Shown here piece by piece: positions 25,065 to 33,698 of a DNA stretch of 64,000 bases; position 1 is the stretch's first letter; each line of letters begins with the position of its first letter. The notes under the pieces were generated by a model. The model had not been told where the DNA came from and did no database searches. It saw only the letters and a list, made by a program, of their open reading frames with translations. The position numbers and the translations under genes are program-made. Source of the DNA: Proteobacteria bacterium SG_bin4 (GTDB lineage: Bacteria; Pseudomonadota; Gammaproteobacteria; Burkholderiales; Nitrosomonadaceae); contig LWDH01000049.1 of the NCBI GenBank assembly GCA_002083395.1, forward strand, positions 1 through 64,000, read 5' to 3'.

Positions 25065-25850
25065 TTATTTTGGCCAGATCTGCGTACCGTTAAAATTAAT
25101 CCGCAAATCACGTTCCAACTGTGCTTTCGATGGTTTCACAAACACGTCCACGCCATCACCGCATGATGAAGGCAATGGTGCAATCGAGCGCGTTACTTTC
25201 AGGGTCGCTGGAGAATTATAGCCATGCAACCCTACGCCATCATAGATAGAGCCAACCGCAGGGGTCCATAACTGCACCGTCGCATTGCTGAATCCGCTCG
25301 TATCAGTAATTTCGCAAATATCCGCTATTGCAACCACAAAGGTCACACTTTTAGCGCAAGAAGTTGGTTCAATCACTACCCCTGCTGTTGTAAATGGAAA
25401 TACTCCACGATAACCCGCCTTTAATACTTTACCACCACCTGTCCAGAATCCCAGTTTGTTGCCAAGAGAATCTTTAATATATTCCTGATGCGAAAAAACG
25501 CTGCTATCTTGAATAATTGTCACAGGACTGCCCCAATTGGTGACGAAATCCGACAAGGTACCGGTATGTGCGGCACCATCAACGGTCCCAGTGGTTATGA
25601 TGGAATCCTTGCCATCCGGAAACACAACCACAGTGCCCAAGGTGTCGATTGTTGAAGCGCCATCGGTGGTATTTTGACAGCCGTGCCCGATCACCACATC
25701 ATTATAATTGCTGCCATGATTGGCTGCATTTTCCTGGATGACCGGTGTTTTCAAGCGGGTATGCGCATGCGCGGATTGCCATGCTCCGGTCAATCCAATG
25801 ATTCCCATTAAAGCGAATGCGCGATAATTCATAATTGCTGATCTGAACAT
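25065..25850 (-). CDS. Secreted protein with N-terminal His, distant YcnI (DUF1775)-like
   Basis: 261 residues from the ATG at 25850, with AGGAG 9 bases upstream. The signal peptide ends AHA, so the mature chain begins with His30 (HTRLKTPVI). Four or more Cys residues suggest disulfides. The stretch VVIGHGCQ, later TVVVFPDGKD, is reminiscent of the GC-then-IP/FPDG pattern of YcnI/DUF1775 copper-binding proteins, but overall similarity is weak and I am not sure. First gene of the probable minus-strand operon leading to ApbE. A 17-bp palindrome lies 169 bases upstream of the start. Confidence 0.55.
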   Translation of the reverse strand: MFRSAIMNYRAFALMGIIGLTGAWQSAHAHTRLKTPVIQENAANHGSNYNDVVIGHGCQNTTDGASTIDTLGTVVVFPDGKDSIITTGTVDGAAHTGTLSDFVTNWGSPVTIIQDSSVFSHQEYIKDSLGNKLGFWTGGGKVLKAGYRGVFPFTTAGVVIEPTSCAKSVTFVVAIADICEITDTSGFSNATVQLWTPAVGSIYDGVGLHGYNSPATLKVTRSIAPLPSSCGDGVDVFVKPSKAQLERDLRINFNGTQIWPK

Positions 25851-26018
25851 CTATCAAAACTCCTAATAATTTTTTTGATTTGCCTTATTTTTATCTTCTA
25901 AAAAAACATTCCGCTCATCTGATCCGGAAATAAATCCAATGTTTTACCAATTGATTATTTTGATCGAACATTCAATGTTTTCGTCCTAGATCTTATTTCC
26001 GAATTCATCGAATAGCAA

Positions 26019-26035
26019 TGCGACAAATTGTCGCA
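26019..26035. promoter_or_regulatory. Candidate operator palindrome, site 1
   Basis: TGCGACAAATTGTCGCA is a perfect palindrome around a central A. With one flanking base each side it forms a 19-bp sequence that recurs in reverse orientation at 26129-26147. It lies between the divergent genes at 25850 and 26234, a 383-base region without genes that otherwise holds only a C-run (26035-26042) and AT-rich DNA. Probable binding site of a dimeric regulator shared by both directions. Confidence 0.6.
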
Positions 26036-26129
26036 CCCCCCCCCTATTCACATGAATCGCTTTTCGTTGATCTTGCAGAATCCTGTTGAGCTTGGTCATA
26101 TTGTTGGGCGCTCAGATAAACTATTAACG

Positions 26130-26146
26130 TGCGACAATTTGTCGCA
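26130..26146. promoter_or_regulatory. Candidate operator palindrome, site 2
   Basis: TGCGACAATTTGTCGCA, the reverse complement of site 1, including one matching base on each side. Centre-to-centre spacing to site 1 is 111 bp, compatible with looping or with one site per divergent promoter. A GTG at 26129 that could extend the next gene lies within it, which argues for the later start at 26234. Confidence 0.6.
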
Positions 26147-26233
26147 TTTCTTATTCGAAGCCCGTTCTTTAGAATGGCGGGTTTTCAGTTAATCGCTGAT
26201 TTCACCCTTCACAGATTTGCAACAAGTCACATC

Positions 26234-27781
26234 ATGAACTCAAATTTTTCAGCAAAATTGCTTAACCGCGTTTGGCTTTATTGCACCATTTTTCTAACCG
26301 GCGCTGCCGTCATGGTGGTCGAACTGTTAGGAACGCGTCTGATAGCGCCTTTTTATGGCGCCAGCCTTTACGTTTGGACCTCACTGATTTCCGTCACGCT
26401 GATTGCGCTCGCATTAGGGTATTACTGGGGCGGTATTTGGGCTGACCGATCTCGCTCCGGTTTATCGTTTATCATTGCGGCAGCCGGTTTATTGACGCTC
26501 ATTATTCCCTGGCTCACCGGACCGGTCCTGTTGGCGACAGATTCTTTAGGACTGCGGCTTGGCAGCTTCCTGAGCACATTAATCTTGTTTTCTCCCAGCC
26601 TGATTATGCTCGGCATGGTCGGACCATTTGCCGTCAAGTTATCGACAACGACGCTTGCCAGTGTCGGCGCCAGTACCGGTTCGATCTATGCGGTGAGTAC
26701 CGTTGGCAGTGTTATAGGAACATTGTTTTTGGGTTTTTACTTATTTCCATTGATCGGTTCCCGTGAAATTTTCATCGGACTGGGAATAGCCTTATTGGCT
26801 CTGGCAATGATCGTTGCAGTGATTGAACGGAAATATCAGAAATCCACCGTTGCTTTAGCGCCTACCACACTGCTGGTCATTATCGGCCTGGCGTTGTATC
26901 CGCAGATCGCCAGTTCCGGCAAATCAGAATCCGCCGAAGCGCTTCAAACCATATTTGAACGCGAAAGCTTGTACGGCTGGGTTCGCGTCATCGATCAACC
27001 GCATGAGAATATGCGGTTGCTAACTGTCGATGCTTCGACAATCGGAGCAGCCAGCCTCAGCCACGGCGAGAATCTTTTAACCTATCAAAAAATTGTAACG
27101 ATGATCCCGGCGCTAGCGCCATCGCAGAGTAAAGCATTGTTGATCGGACAAGGCGCCGGTCACATGGTCGCCACTTTGAAAGAGTTCGGTATCGAAACGG
27201 ATACGCTGGAAATTGATCCGGCCGTCGCCGAAGCCGCCAGCGAACACTTCGGATTTGTCCCGACCGGCCGGCGGATTATCGGTGATGCGCGCTACGAAAT
27301 CCGTCAGCTGAAAGGCCCTTATGATTTGATCATTCTGGATGTTTTCACCGGTGGATCGGAACCGACGCATCTGCTGACAGTTGAGGCCATCGCCCAGCTA
27401 CGGGAATTACTGGCAAATCAAGGAATCCTCGCGCTCAACTTTGTCGCATTTTACGACAATGGGCAAAATCCTGCGTTGGCATCGGTCGCAAAAACGCTGG
27501 CGCAAGTTTTTCCGCATCAGCGGGTATTCATTTCCGACCCCAACGAAAATTTCAATGATTTTATTTTCCTCGCAACCAATCACGCGCTTGATTTGAACGA
27601 TGATTCAATTCCGCAGATGCAACGCGCTTGGCTTAATGAACGACTGTTGGCAATTGATCAATCGAATGGCATGATCATGACCGACAACCTCAGCAATCTC
27701 GAATTGCTGCAAATACGCAAATCCGAAACCTACCGCCGCATGATCGTCGATATGGTGGGAACCCGACACTTCATCCGTTAA
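26234..27781 (+). CDS. Membrane-bound spermidine synthase-like protein (SpeE fold with N-terminal membrane domain)
   Basis: About 515 residues from the ATG at 26234 (MNSNFSAKLLNRVWLYC); in-frame starts upstream run into the operator. Roughly eight TM helices fill residues 10-230 (starting LTGAAVMVVELLGTRLIAPFYG, typical of the family), followed by a Rossmann methyltransferase fold like spermidine synthase (KALLIGQGAGHMVATLKEFG, DTLEIDPAVAEAA, IIGDARYEI, YDLIILDVFTGG). The Asp of the polyamine synthase active site appears in DVFTGG. Such fused proteins are common but their product is usually unproven, so aminopropyl transfer is inference. Ends 16 bases before the convergent recN stop. Confidence 0.8.
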   Translation: MNSNFSAKLLNRVWLYCTIFLTGAAVMVVELLGTRLIAPFYGASLYVWTSLISVTLIALALGYYWGGIWADRSRSGLSFIIAAAGLLTLIIPWLTGPVLLATDSLGLRLGSFLSTLILFSPSLIMLGMVGPFAVKLSTTTLASVGASTGSIYAVSTVGSVIGTLFLGFYLFPLIGSREIFIGLGIALLALAMIVAVIERKYQKSTVALAPTTLLVIIGLALYPQIASSGKSESAEALQTIFERESLYGWVRVIDQPHENMRLLTVDASTIGAASLSHGENLLTYQKIVTMIPALAPSQSKALLIGQGAGHMVATLKEFGIETDTLEIDPAVAEAASEHFGFVPTGRRIIGDARYEIRQLKGPYDLIILDVFTGGSEPTHLLTVEAIAQLRELLANQGILALNFVAFYDNGQNPALASVAKTLAQVFPHQRVFISDPNENFNDFIFLATNHALDLNDDSIPQMQRAWLNERLLAIDQSNGMIMTDNLSNLELLQIRKSETYRRMIVDMVGTRHFIR

Positions 27782-27797
27782 GAAAGCTCTGCATCCA

Positions 27798-29477
27798 TCA
27801 TGATCGACTGGCTCCGCCCTGCAGCATTTCCGCAGCGTGCTGCCGCGTGGTTTCGGTGATATGCGCCCCCCCCAGCATCCGCGCGATTTCTTCGATGCGT
27901 TGCTGCGAATCCAGGATAGAGATATGACTCGAGACCTGCACACTTTCTCCGGCGCCTAGAGTTTTAACCACTTGCCATTGCTGGTCGCCAGCAGCGGCTA
28001 CTTGCGGCAAATGCGTAACGCACAGGACTTGCCGCTCCTGCCCTAATTTTTTCAACAACCGGCCCACGATTTCAGCAACTTTCCCGCCAATACCGACATC
28101 GACCTCATCAAAAACCAGCGTCGATACAATCCCGGCTTTGCTGGTTATCACTTGAATAGCCAGGCTGATTCTCGATAATTCACCACCCGATGCAACTTTA
28201 GCCAGCGGCCTTAGCGGCAGCCCTTGATGCGCAGCCACCTGAAATTCGATGTGCTCCAAGCCATCGGCGTTGCCTTGCTCCAAAGCAGTTAATGTAACCG
28301 AAAACTGACCGCCTTCCATCGCCAGGGTTTGCATCATCTCAGTCACCTGTTGCGATAACGCTCGTCCGGCTTGTTCACGGATAGCCGTCAGCTCGGTGGC
28401 TTGCTGGAAATAAGCAGACCAAGCAGCCGCTTCATGCGCCTGCAAAAGTTCAATATCCGTACTGGAACCAAGCGCTTCCAGTTGCTGCGATAGTGAATCC
28501 ATCAGCGCGGGCAGTTGTAACGGATCCAAGCGAAATTTTCTGGCGGTTGTATGAATCGCCGACATTCGCTGATCAATCTCCTGCAATACTTGCGGATCCA
28601 GCTCCAAGTTTTGACGATAGTGTTTCAATTCGTATAAACCTTCGCGCACTTGAATATGTCCCGATTCGAGCAAGTCGGCGATGGGCTGCAATTGCCGGTC
28701 ATACTCCTGCATATTTTGCAGTTGTGCAATCACGGCATTCAACTGCCCTAGCACCGACGATTCGCTGTCGGACAGCGCATTGATTGTCAGTTCCACCGTT
28801 TCCATCAACGCCGCCAAATGCGACAAGCGGCTATGATCAGCTTGCAACTGCTGCCACTCGTCCAAGGAGAAATTTAACGCGGACAATTCTTCCAATTGCC
28901 ATTCAAGCTGTGCCCGCTTATCAAGCATTTCAGCCGCACGCTCCTCCATGCTGATTCTAAGCTGCTGGCAGTTTCTCCAGTGCTGATAGCCCGATTTAAC
29001 CGTTTTAGCAAGCTCGCCGCAACCCGCAAATGCATCCAGCAGTTCCCGTTGCGCGTCTTTTTGTAACAGTAATTGATGCGCATGCTGACTATGAATTGCA
29101 ATCAGGTAATCGCCTGCAATGCGCATTTGTTGTAAGGTCGCGGCGTGTCCATTGATATAGTTGCGAGATCGTCCGTTGCTTTCAATAATCCGGCGCATCA
29201 AACAACTTTCCGCTTCTCCCTGCAGGTCGTTGTCATCCATCCATTGCACCAATGACGGTAAGCGGCTGATGTCGAAAGTAACGTTGATCTCGGCCCGTTC
29301 GCATCCTAAGCGGATCAGGCTAGTGTCGCCGCGTTCCCCCAGAATCAGTGTCAGCGCATCGATCAATATCGATTTTCCGGCTCCGGTTTCACCGGTCAGC
29401 ACCGTGAAACCAGGCAGAACATCGAGATCGATTTGATCTACGATGACAAAATTTCTGATACTTATCTGTCTCAACAT
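27798..29477 (-). CDS. recN: DNA repair protein RecN
   Basis: 559 residues, SMC-like ATPase for double-strand break repair. Walker A GETGAGKSILIDALTLILG (about residue 29), long coiled-coil arms (about 150-350), signature VASGGELSRISLAIQV and Walker B LVFDEVDVGIGG near the C-terminus. The start MLRQISIRNFVIVDQIDL is characteristic. It follows nadK by 22 bases, and the pair forms an operon. A LexA box was not found by eye in front of nadK. Confidence 0.97.
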   Translation of the reverse strand: MLRQISIRNFVIVDQIDLDVLPGFTVLTGETGAGKSILIDALTLILGERGDTSLIRLGCERAEINVTFDISRLPSLVQWMDDNDLQGEAESCLMRRIIESNGRSRNYINGHAATLQQMRIAGDYLIAIHSQHAHQLLLQKDAQRELLDAFAGCGELAKTVKSGYQHWRNCQQLRISMEERAAEMLDKRAQLEWQLEELSALNFSLDEWQQLQADHSRLSHLAALMETVELTINALSDSESSVLGQLNAVIAQLQNMQEYDRQLQPIADLLESGHIQVREGLYELKHYRQNLELDPQVLQEIDQRMSAIHTTARKFRLDPLQLPALMDSLSQQLEALGSSTDIELLQAHEAAAWSAYFQQATELTAIREQAGRALSQQVTEMMQTLAMEGGQFSVTLTALEQGNADGLEHIEFQVAAHQGLPLRPLAKVASGGELSRISLAIQVITSKAGIVSTLVFDEVDVGIGGKVAEIVGRLLKKLGQERQVLCVTHLPQVAAAGDQQWQVVKTLGAGESVQVSSHISILDSQQRIEEIARMLGGAHITETTRQHAAEMLQGGASRS

Positions 29478-29499
29478 AGCGACGCAATGTCCAGTGCGG

Positions 29500-30372
29500 T
29501 CACGGCAGTTCGCTCCAGCCCAATTTCTCTCTCAGCATGCGGTAATAACTGTGATGCACGGAATGAAGCAACCGAACCGTCTGAGGGAAACGCCGCACCA
29601 AGATCTTATCGGTTGGTTCCAAATCGAATCCGGAATGACTGTCGCAATTTATCCTGACCTGCTGGCAACTGATCATCCGGATCTCGACGACAGCATCCGG
29701 GCCGATCACGATCGGGCGATTACTGAGGGTATGCGGACAAACCGGTACCAGCGAAATTAAATCTAAATTGGGATGCAAAATCGGACCGCCGGAAGACAAT
29801 GCGTATGCGGTTGATCCGGTCGGCGTGTTCACAATCAATCCGTCGGAGCGCAAGGTATTCACATATTCATCGTTAACCTTGACCTCAAACTCAATCATAC
29901 CGCTGCTCATACCGCGATATAGCACCACATCGTTAAATGCCAGACTATTAAATACATTGATCTCAGCGCGAAAGATTTCCGTATACAACAGCATGCGCTT
30001 TTCCGTGATATATTTTCCCGTCAGTATTTCATCCAACGTTTCAAACATGGTTTCGATGGATAAATCGGTCAGAAAACCCAATCTGCCTTGATTGATACCG
30101 ATCAGCGGCACATCGTAGGCGACCAGCATACGTGCAATGTTTAACATGGTGCCATCGCCACCCATCACTACCGCCAAATCCGCCTGCGCGCCGATCTCTT
30201 CCAACGACAACGCCGGGTATAAATCAGAACCAATATTCGTGGCGGTGAGGCGATCAAATAACACTTGGTATTTCCGGGCAGTTAAATATTCAGCCAGATT
30301 GAGCAGCGGAATTGCGATCTCGGGATTCTTGTGCTTACCAATCAAGGCAATGGTAGAAAATGATGAATTCAT
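29500..30372 (-). CDS. nadK: NAD kinase
   Basis: 290 residues, phosphorylates NAD to NADP. Motifs: GGDGTMLNIARML (the GGDG ATP site, about residue 71), NQGRLGFLTDL, NDVVLYRG, and the Gly-rich TPTGSTAYALSSGGPI. Ends LREKLGWSELP. First gene of the nadK-recN operon, divergent from hrcA as in many betaproteobacteria. The 299-base region between nadK and hrcA shows no gene. Confidence 0.97.
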   Translation of the reverse strand: MNSSFSTIALIGKHKNPEIAIPLLNLAEYLTARKYQVLFDRLTATNIGSDLYPALSLEEIGAQADLAVVMGGDGTMLNIARMLVAYDVPLIGINQGRLGFLTDLSIETMFETLDEILTGKYITEKRMLLYTEIFRAEINVFNSLAFNDVVLYRGMSSGMIEFEVKVNDEYVNTLRSDGLIVNTPTGSTAYALSSGGPILHPNLDLISLVPVCPHTLSNRPIVIGPDAVVEIRMISCQQVRINCDSHSGFDLEPTDKILVRRFPQTVRLLHSVHHSYYRMLREKLGWSELP

Positions 30373-30671
30373 GACTGGGAATGATGATTTACTTTATCGC
30401 GCTGAGCCGGAATTAAATATTAATGCCTGATTTACCGTTAAAATAAAGCAAGTTAGTCAACAATGTCCATGGTAGCGTTGTAAAATCGCAGCTTGACCAT
30501 ATATACCCGGAAAAAACAGATTCCCAAGAAATAATCCAAGTTTTTAGCGGACTCAATACCTCGCATTGATTGGTGAAACTTGAGTACCATCGAAGTTTAG
30601 CATACACAAAAATGGACAAATGATTACTTGCATTCAATTATAAAATCAGCTGACTCGTGTAGAATAAAACC

Positions 30672-31691
30672 ATGTTAAACGAACGTGCCCAAATACTATT
30701 AAAAACCCTGGTCGAACGTTATATCCACGAAGGGCAACCGGTGGGTTCCCGCGCACTATCCAAATTTTCCGGCTTGGATCTGAGTCCGGCTACGATCCGC
30801 AATGTCATGGCGGATCTTGAGGAAATGGGGTTGGTCGCAAGTCCCCACACTTCCGCCGGAAGAGTTCCAACCCCGATGGGTTATCGGTTTTTTGTGGATA
30901 CGCTGCTGGTTGTTAAAAAGCTGGATCAAACCGAACTCAGTCATTTGGAAAATCAGTTACATCCCGACAATCCCTCACGTCTAATCAATGCAGCTTCGCA
31001 GTTACTGTCGGAGTTAACCCGTTTCGCCGGCGTGGTCGTAACACCGAAACGCAAGGGTGCGATCTTCCGCTATGTCGAGTTCATGGCGCTTTCGGAAAAA
31101 CGCATTCTATTGATCATCGTAACGCCCGAAGGGGATGTGCAAAACCGTATCCTCTTCACCAATACACCCTACAATCAATCCGATCTGATCGAGGCGGGCA
31201 ATTTTATCAATCAGCATTATGCAGGATGCACCTTGGATGAAATTCGAAGCCGCCTGAACACCGAATTAAAACAACTGCGTAGCGAGATGGTTAATCTTAT
31301 GAATGCTGCCATCGAGGTTGGCAGTAATGCCATCAATGAAAGTAGCGAAGCAGTGGTTCTCGCTGGCGAGCATAATCTGCTTCAAATTGACGATTTGTCG
31401 GACAATCTCACGAGTTTAAAGAATCTCTTCGAATTATTTGAACGCAAAACCAAACTTTTGCAGTTGCTCGAACTAAGCCGGCAAGCGCATGGCGTAAAAA
31501 TATTTATCGGCGGCGAATCCGAAGTCGCTTCGCTGGAAGAATTCAGCGTAATAACCGCACCGTATGAAATAGAAGGAGAAGTAGTCGGTACCGTTGGTGT
31601 CATCGGCCCTCGACGCATGGCTTACGAGCGCGTAATCCCGATCGTTGACATTACCGCGAAACTGCTTTCCAATGGCTTGTCGCAACAATAA
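30672..31691 (+). CDS. hrcA: Heat-inducible transcription repressor HrcA
   Basis: 339 residues. HrcA represses groESL/dnaK-type operons through CIRCE elements. N-terminal winged helix (LNERAQILLKTLVERYIHEG, then SRALSKFSGLDLSPATIRNV, ASPHTSAGRVPT), a GAF-like middle and the inserted dimerisation region, ending with GPRRMAYERVIPIVD. The heat-shock genes themselves are not in the window and no CIRCE (TTAGCACTC-N9-GAGTGCTAA) was seen here. The hemH gene follows after 32 bases, so cotranscription is likely. Confidence 0.97.
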   Translation: MLNERAQILLKTLVERYIHEGQPVGSRALSKFSGLDLSPATIRNVMADLEEMGLVASPHTSAGRVPTPMGYRFFVDTLLVVKKLDQTELSHLENQLHPDNPSRLINAASQLLSELTRFAGVVVTPKRKGAIFRYVEFMALSEKRILLIIVTPEGDVQNRILFTNTPYNQSDLIEAGNFINQHYAGCTLDEIRSRLNTELKQLRSEMVNLMNAAIEVGSNAINESSEAVVLAGEHNLLQIDDLSDNLTSLKNLFELFERKTKLLQLLELSRQAHGVKIFIGGESEVASLEEFSVITAPYEIEGEVVGTVGVIGPRRMAYERVIPIVDITAKLLSNGLSQQ

Positions 31692-31723
31692 TCTATCATC
31701 CCATTTCAACAATAACTGATCGC

Positions 31724-32809
31724 ATGGCTTCCCAATCAAACTATCAGCACGGCTCGCCTAGCCGGACGGGCGTACTGCTTATCAATTTAGGCACCCCTGA
31801 TGCGCCAACCGCGCAAGCATTACGTCCTTATCTCAAGGAGTTCCTCAGCAACCGCCGCGTCATTGAAGTGCCGCGGCTAATCTGGTGGCCCATTTTGCAT
31901 GGCTTTATCCTGCCTTTCCGACCCAAGGAATCGGCCGGGAAATACGCAAAAATCTGGATGCCGGAAGGTTCACCGCTTAAAGTGCATACCGAACGGCAAA
32001 CCAGACTGCTGCGCGAAGCATTGCAATCCCGGTTTAACAATCCCCCGGTTGTCGAATACGCAATGAATATCGGCAAGCCATCAGTCGCCACGGTAATGGC
32101 CAACATGCAAGCGCAAGGGTGTGACCGGATTCTGGTTATTCCGCTGTTTCCTCAGTATGCCGCCAGTAGTACGGCGGCAGCCATGGATAATGTTTTCGAT
32201 GTCCTTGGAACCATGCGCAATCAGCCCGCAATCCGTACCGTCAAGCATTATCACGATCATCCAGGCTATATCGCTGCTCTGGCACAAAATGTACGTGACT
32301 ATTGGGCAACGCAGGGACAACCCGACAAGCTGATCATCAGTTTTCACGGTACTCCTCGCGCGAGCCTCGACAAGGGCGACCCCTATCATTGTTACTGTCA
32401 AAAAACCGGGCGCTTGCTGGCTGAAGCATTGGCATTGCAAACCGAACAATACGCCGTATGCTTTCAATCGCGTTTCGGCAAAGCGCAATGGCTGACACCG
32501 TATACAGCAGTCACATTGGAGGAATTAGGTCAAGCGCAGACACGTCGTGTGGATATTATTTGTCCCGGTTTCGTTTCAGATTGCCTGGAAACACTGGAAG
32601 AAATCGCGATTGAAGCCAAGCATACATTCATTCAGGCTGGCGGAAAGGAATTTCACTACATTCCTTGCCTCAATGAACGTCATGATTGGATTGAAGCGTT
32701 AGCCGATATCGCCAGCGCAAATTTGCAAGGATGGCTGGATCAAGAAGTTTCTGCGGAAGCAGCGCAGCAAACGAAAAAACGCGCACTTGCATTGGGCGCG
32801 CAGCAGTAA
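31724..32809 (+). CDS. hemH: Ferrochelatase
   Basis: 361 residues, inserts Fe(II) into protoporphyrin IX to give protoheme, needed for the cytochromes served by the ccm operon. Motifs: GVLLINLGTPDAPT at the start, the catalytic His in LIISFHGTPRASLDKGDPY and the C-terminal CPGFVSDCLETLEEI with the conserved Glu. Length is slightly above average because of a short C-terminal tail. Follows hrcA closely and ends at a perfect hairpin. Confidence 0.97.
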   Translation: MASQSNYQHGSPSRTGVLLINLGTPDAPTAQALRPYLKEFLSNRRVIEVPRLIWWPILHGFILPFRPKESAGKYAKIWMPEGSPLKVHTERQTRLLREALQSRFNNPPVVEYAMNIGKPSVATVMANMQAQGCDRILVIPLFPQYAASSTAAAMDNVFDVLGTMRNQPAIRTVKHYHDHPGYIAALAQNVRDYWATQGQPDKLIISFHGTPRASLDKGDPYHCYCQKTGRLLAEALALQTEQYAVCFQSRFGKAQWLTPYTAVTLEELGQAQTRRVDIICPGFVSDCLETLEEIAIEAKHTFIQAGGKEFHYIPCLNERHDWIEALADIASANLQGWLDQEVSAEAAQQTKKRALALGAQQ

Positions 32810-32814
32810 TACTT

Positions 32815-32838
32815 ATTCCCCCTCACCTGAGGGGGAAT
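32815..32838. terminator. Hairpin between convergent hemH and smbP
   Basis: ATTCCCCCTCA (32815-32825) and TGAGGGGGAAT (32828-32838) form a perfect 11-bp stem with a 2-base loop, starting 5 bases after the hemH stop and ending 11 bases before the smbP stop. No long T-run follows on either strand, so it may act as a two-way terminator or simply protect 3' ends. Confidence 0.65.
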
Positions 32839-32849
32839 GATTGAAACTA

Positions 32850-33194
32850 TTAATGACCGGATTGGCGCATATGTTTCATCGCCTCTTCCGAATGTTTGGC
32901 GGCTTCAGGGCCGTGTCCCATATCAGCGTGTTTGATTGCTTCTTCCAGGTGCTTGATCGCTTCATCCATATGCTTATGCGACGCAGCATGATCGTCCCTA
33001 GCCGCTTTAGCGTGCGCCAAACTATCTTTGGCATGCTCCAACGATTCTTTGGCATGCCCCATTTCACCATGCGCTTGCGCTTTTCCGGCATGTTCCATGG
33101 CTTCGGATGTATGTCCCGCATCCGCTGCCCAAGCTTGAGCATTTATGATTAAAGCCAAGGCACTGATTGCAACTGCAGTTGATAGTACTCTCAT
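32850..33194 (-). CDS. smbP: SmbP-like small metal-binding periplasmic protein
   Basis: 114 residues from the ATG at 33194, with AGGAGA 7 bases upstream. Signal peptide to AWAA (about residue 24), then a four-helix-like chain of heptads with His at regular spacing (SLEHAKDSLAHAKAARDDHA, AIKHLEEAIKHADMGHG). More than a dozen His and many Glu would bind Cu, Ni and other divalent metals. This closely matches SmbP of Nitrosomonas europaea in size and pattern. In the family, it is a periplasmic metal buffer. Its presence supports the assignment of the host to this lineage. Confidence 0.9.
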   Translation of the reverse strand: MRVLSTAVAISALALIINAQAWAADAGHTSEAMEHAGKAQAHGEMGHAKESLEHAKDSLAHAKAARDDHAASHKHMDEAIKHLEEAIKHADMGHGPEAAKHSEEAMKHMRQSGH

Positions 33195-33347
33195 GATGAT
33201 TTCTCCTGTTTGAATGTTATTAAAAAACACAATGACTCCCGAAAAATCTCAGTGGCTGGATAACAACGAGCGAAGAAAGTAATTTCTTTCTATTCTTCCC
33301 CTTTTACCAACACAATTTCAGTATATACCTAATCCCCTCCATCTTGC

Positions 33348-33575
33348 ATGTACATAGTGATTCACGCTGTAAATTTTGTGATCCTGCCGACTTTAATCGT
33401 CCAGACTGGCAAACATCAATTTGCACAAGTCATTTCTTTACTACTCGCTTTTCATTATCGCCACAAACGCACCGTTTTCTTTGATCCTGATCAACAACGC
33501 GTGACTCTGATAGCCGCAGTGTTGACCTATTCGGAATACGAAGCGCTACGAAACAAACCATCGCACCGATTCTGA
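33348..33575 (+). CDS. Possible small protein, weakly supported
   Basis: A 75-codon open frame in the 504-base gap between smbP and nadE. The last two thirds (FAQVISLLLAFHYRHKRTVF, then LIAAVLTYSEYEALRN) look somewhat protein-like, but there is no Shine-Dalgarno sequence before the ATG and no family I recognise. It could be a remnant of a larger gene. The rest of the gap holds the smbP upstream region and nothing else evident. Confidence 0.25.
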   Translation: MYIVIHAVNFVILPTLIVQTGKHQFAQVISLLLAFHYRHKRTVFFDPDQQRVTLIAAVLTYSEYEALRNKPSHRF

Positions 33576-33698
33576 TAGATTGATCCAAACGAACTGATCG
33601 AAACGAATGGATGGTTTTGCCAGACTTATCCCGATGCGTGTAACATTTGCTTTATTATTCACGCATCTGACCGGAATGGCGATTTCACGGAGATATTC

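Noticed and set aside
26129..26233. N-terminal extension of the spermidine-synthase-like protein from the GTG at 26129
   Set aside because: It lies on the palindromic operator, and homologous proteins begin close to the ATG at 26234.
30373..30671. CIRCE element expected near hrcA
   Set aside because: No TTAGCACTC or GAGTGCTAA inverted repeat found in the gap; hrcA here does not appear to be autoregulated through CIRCE.
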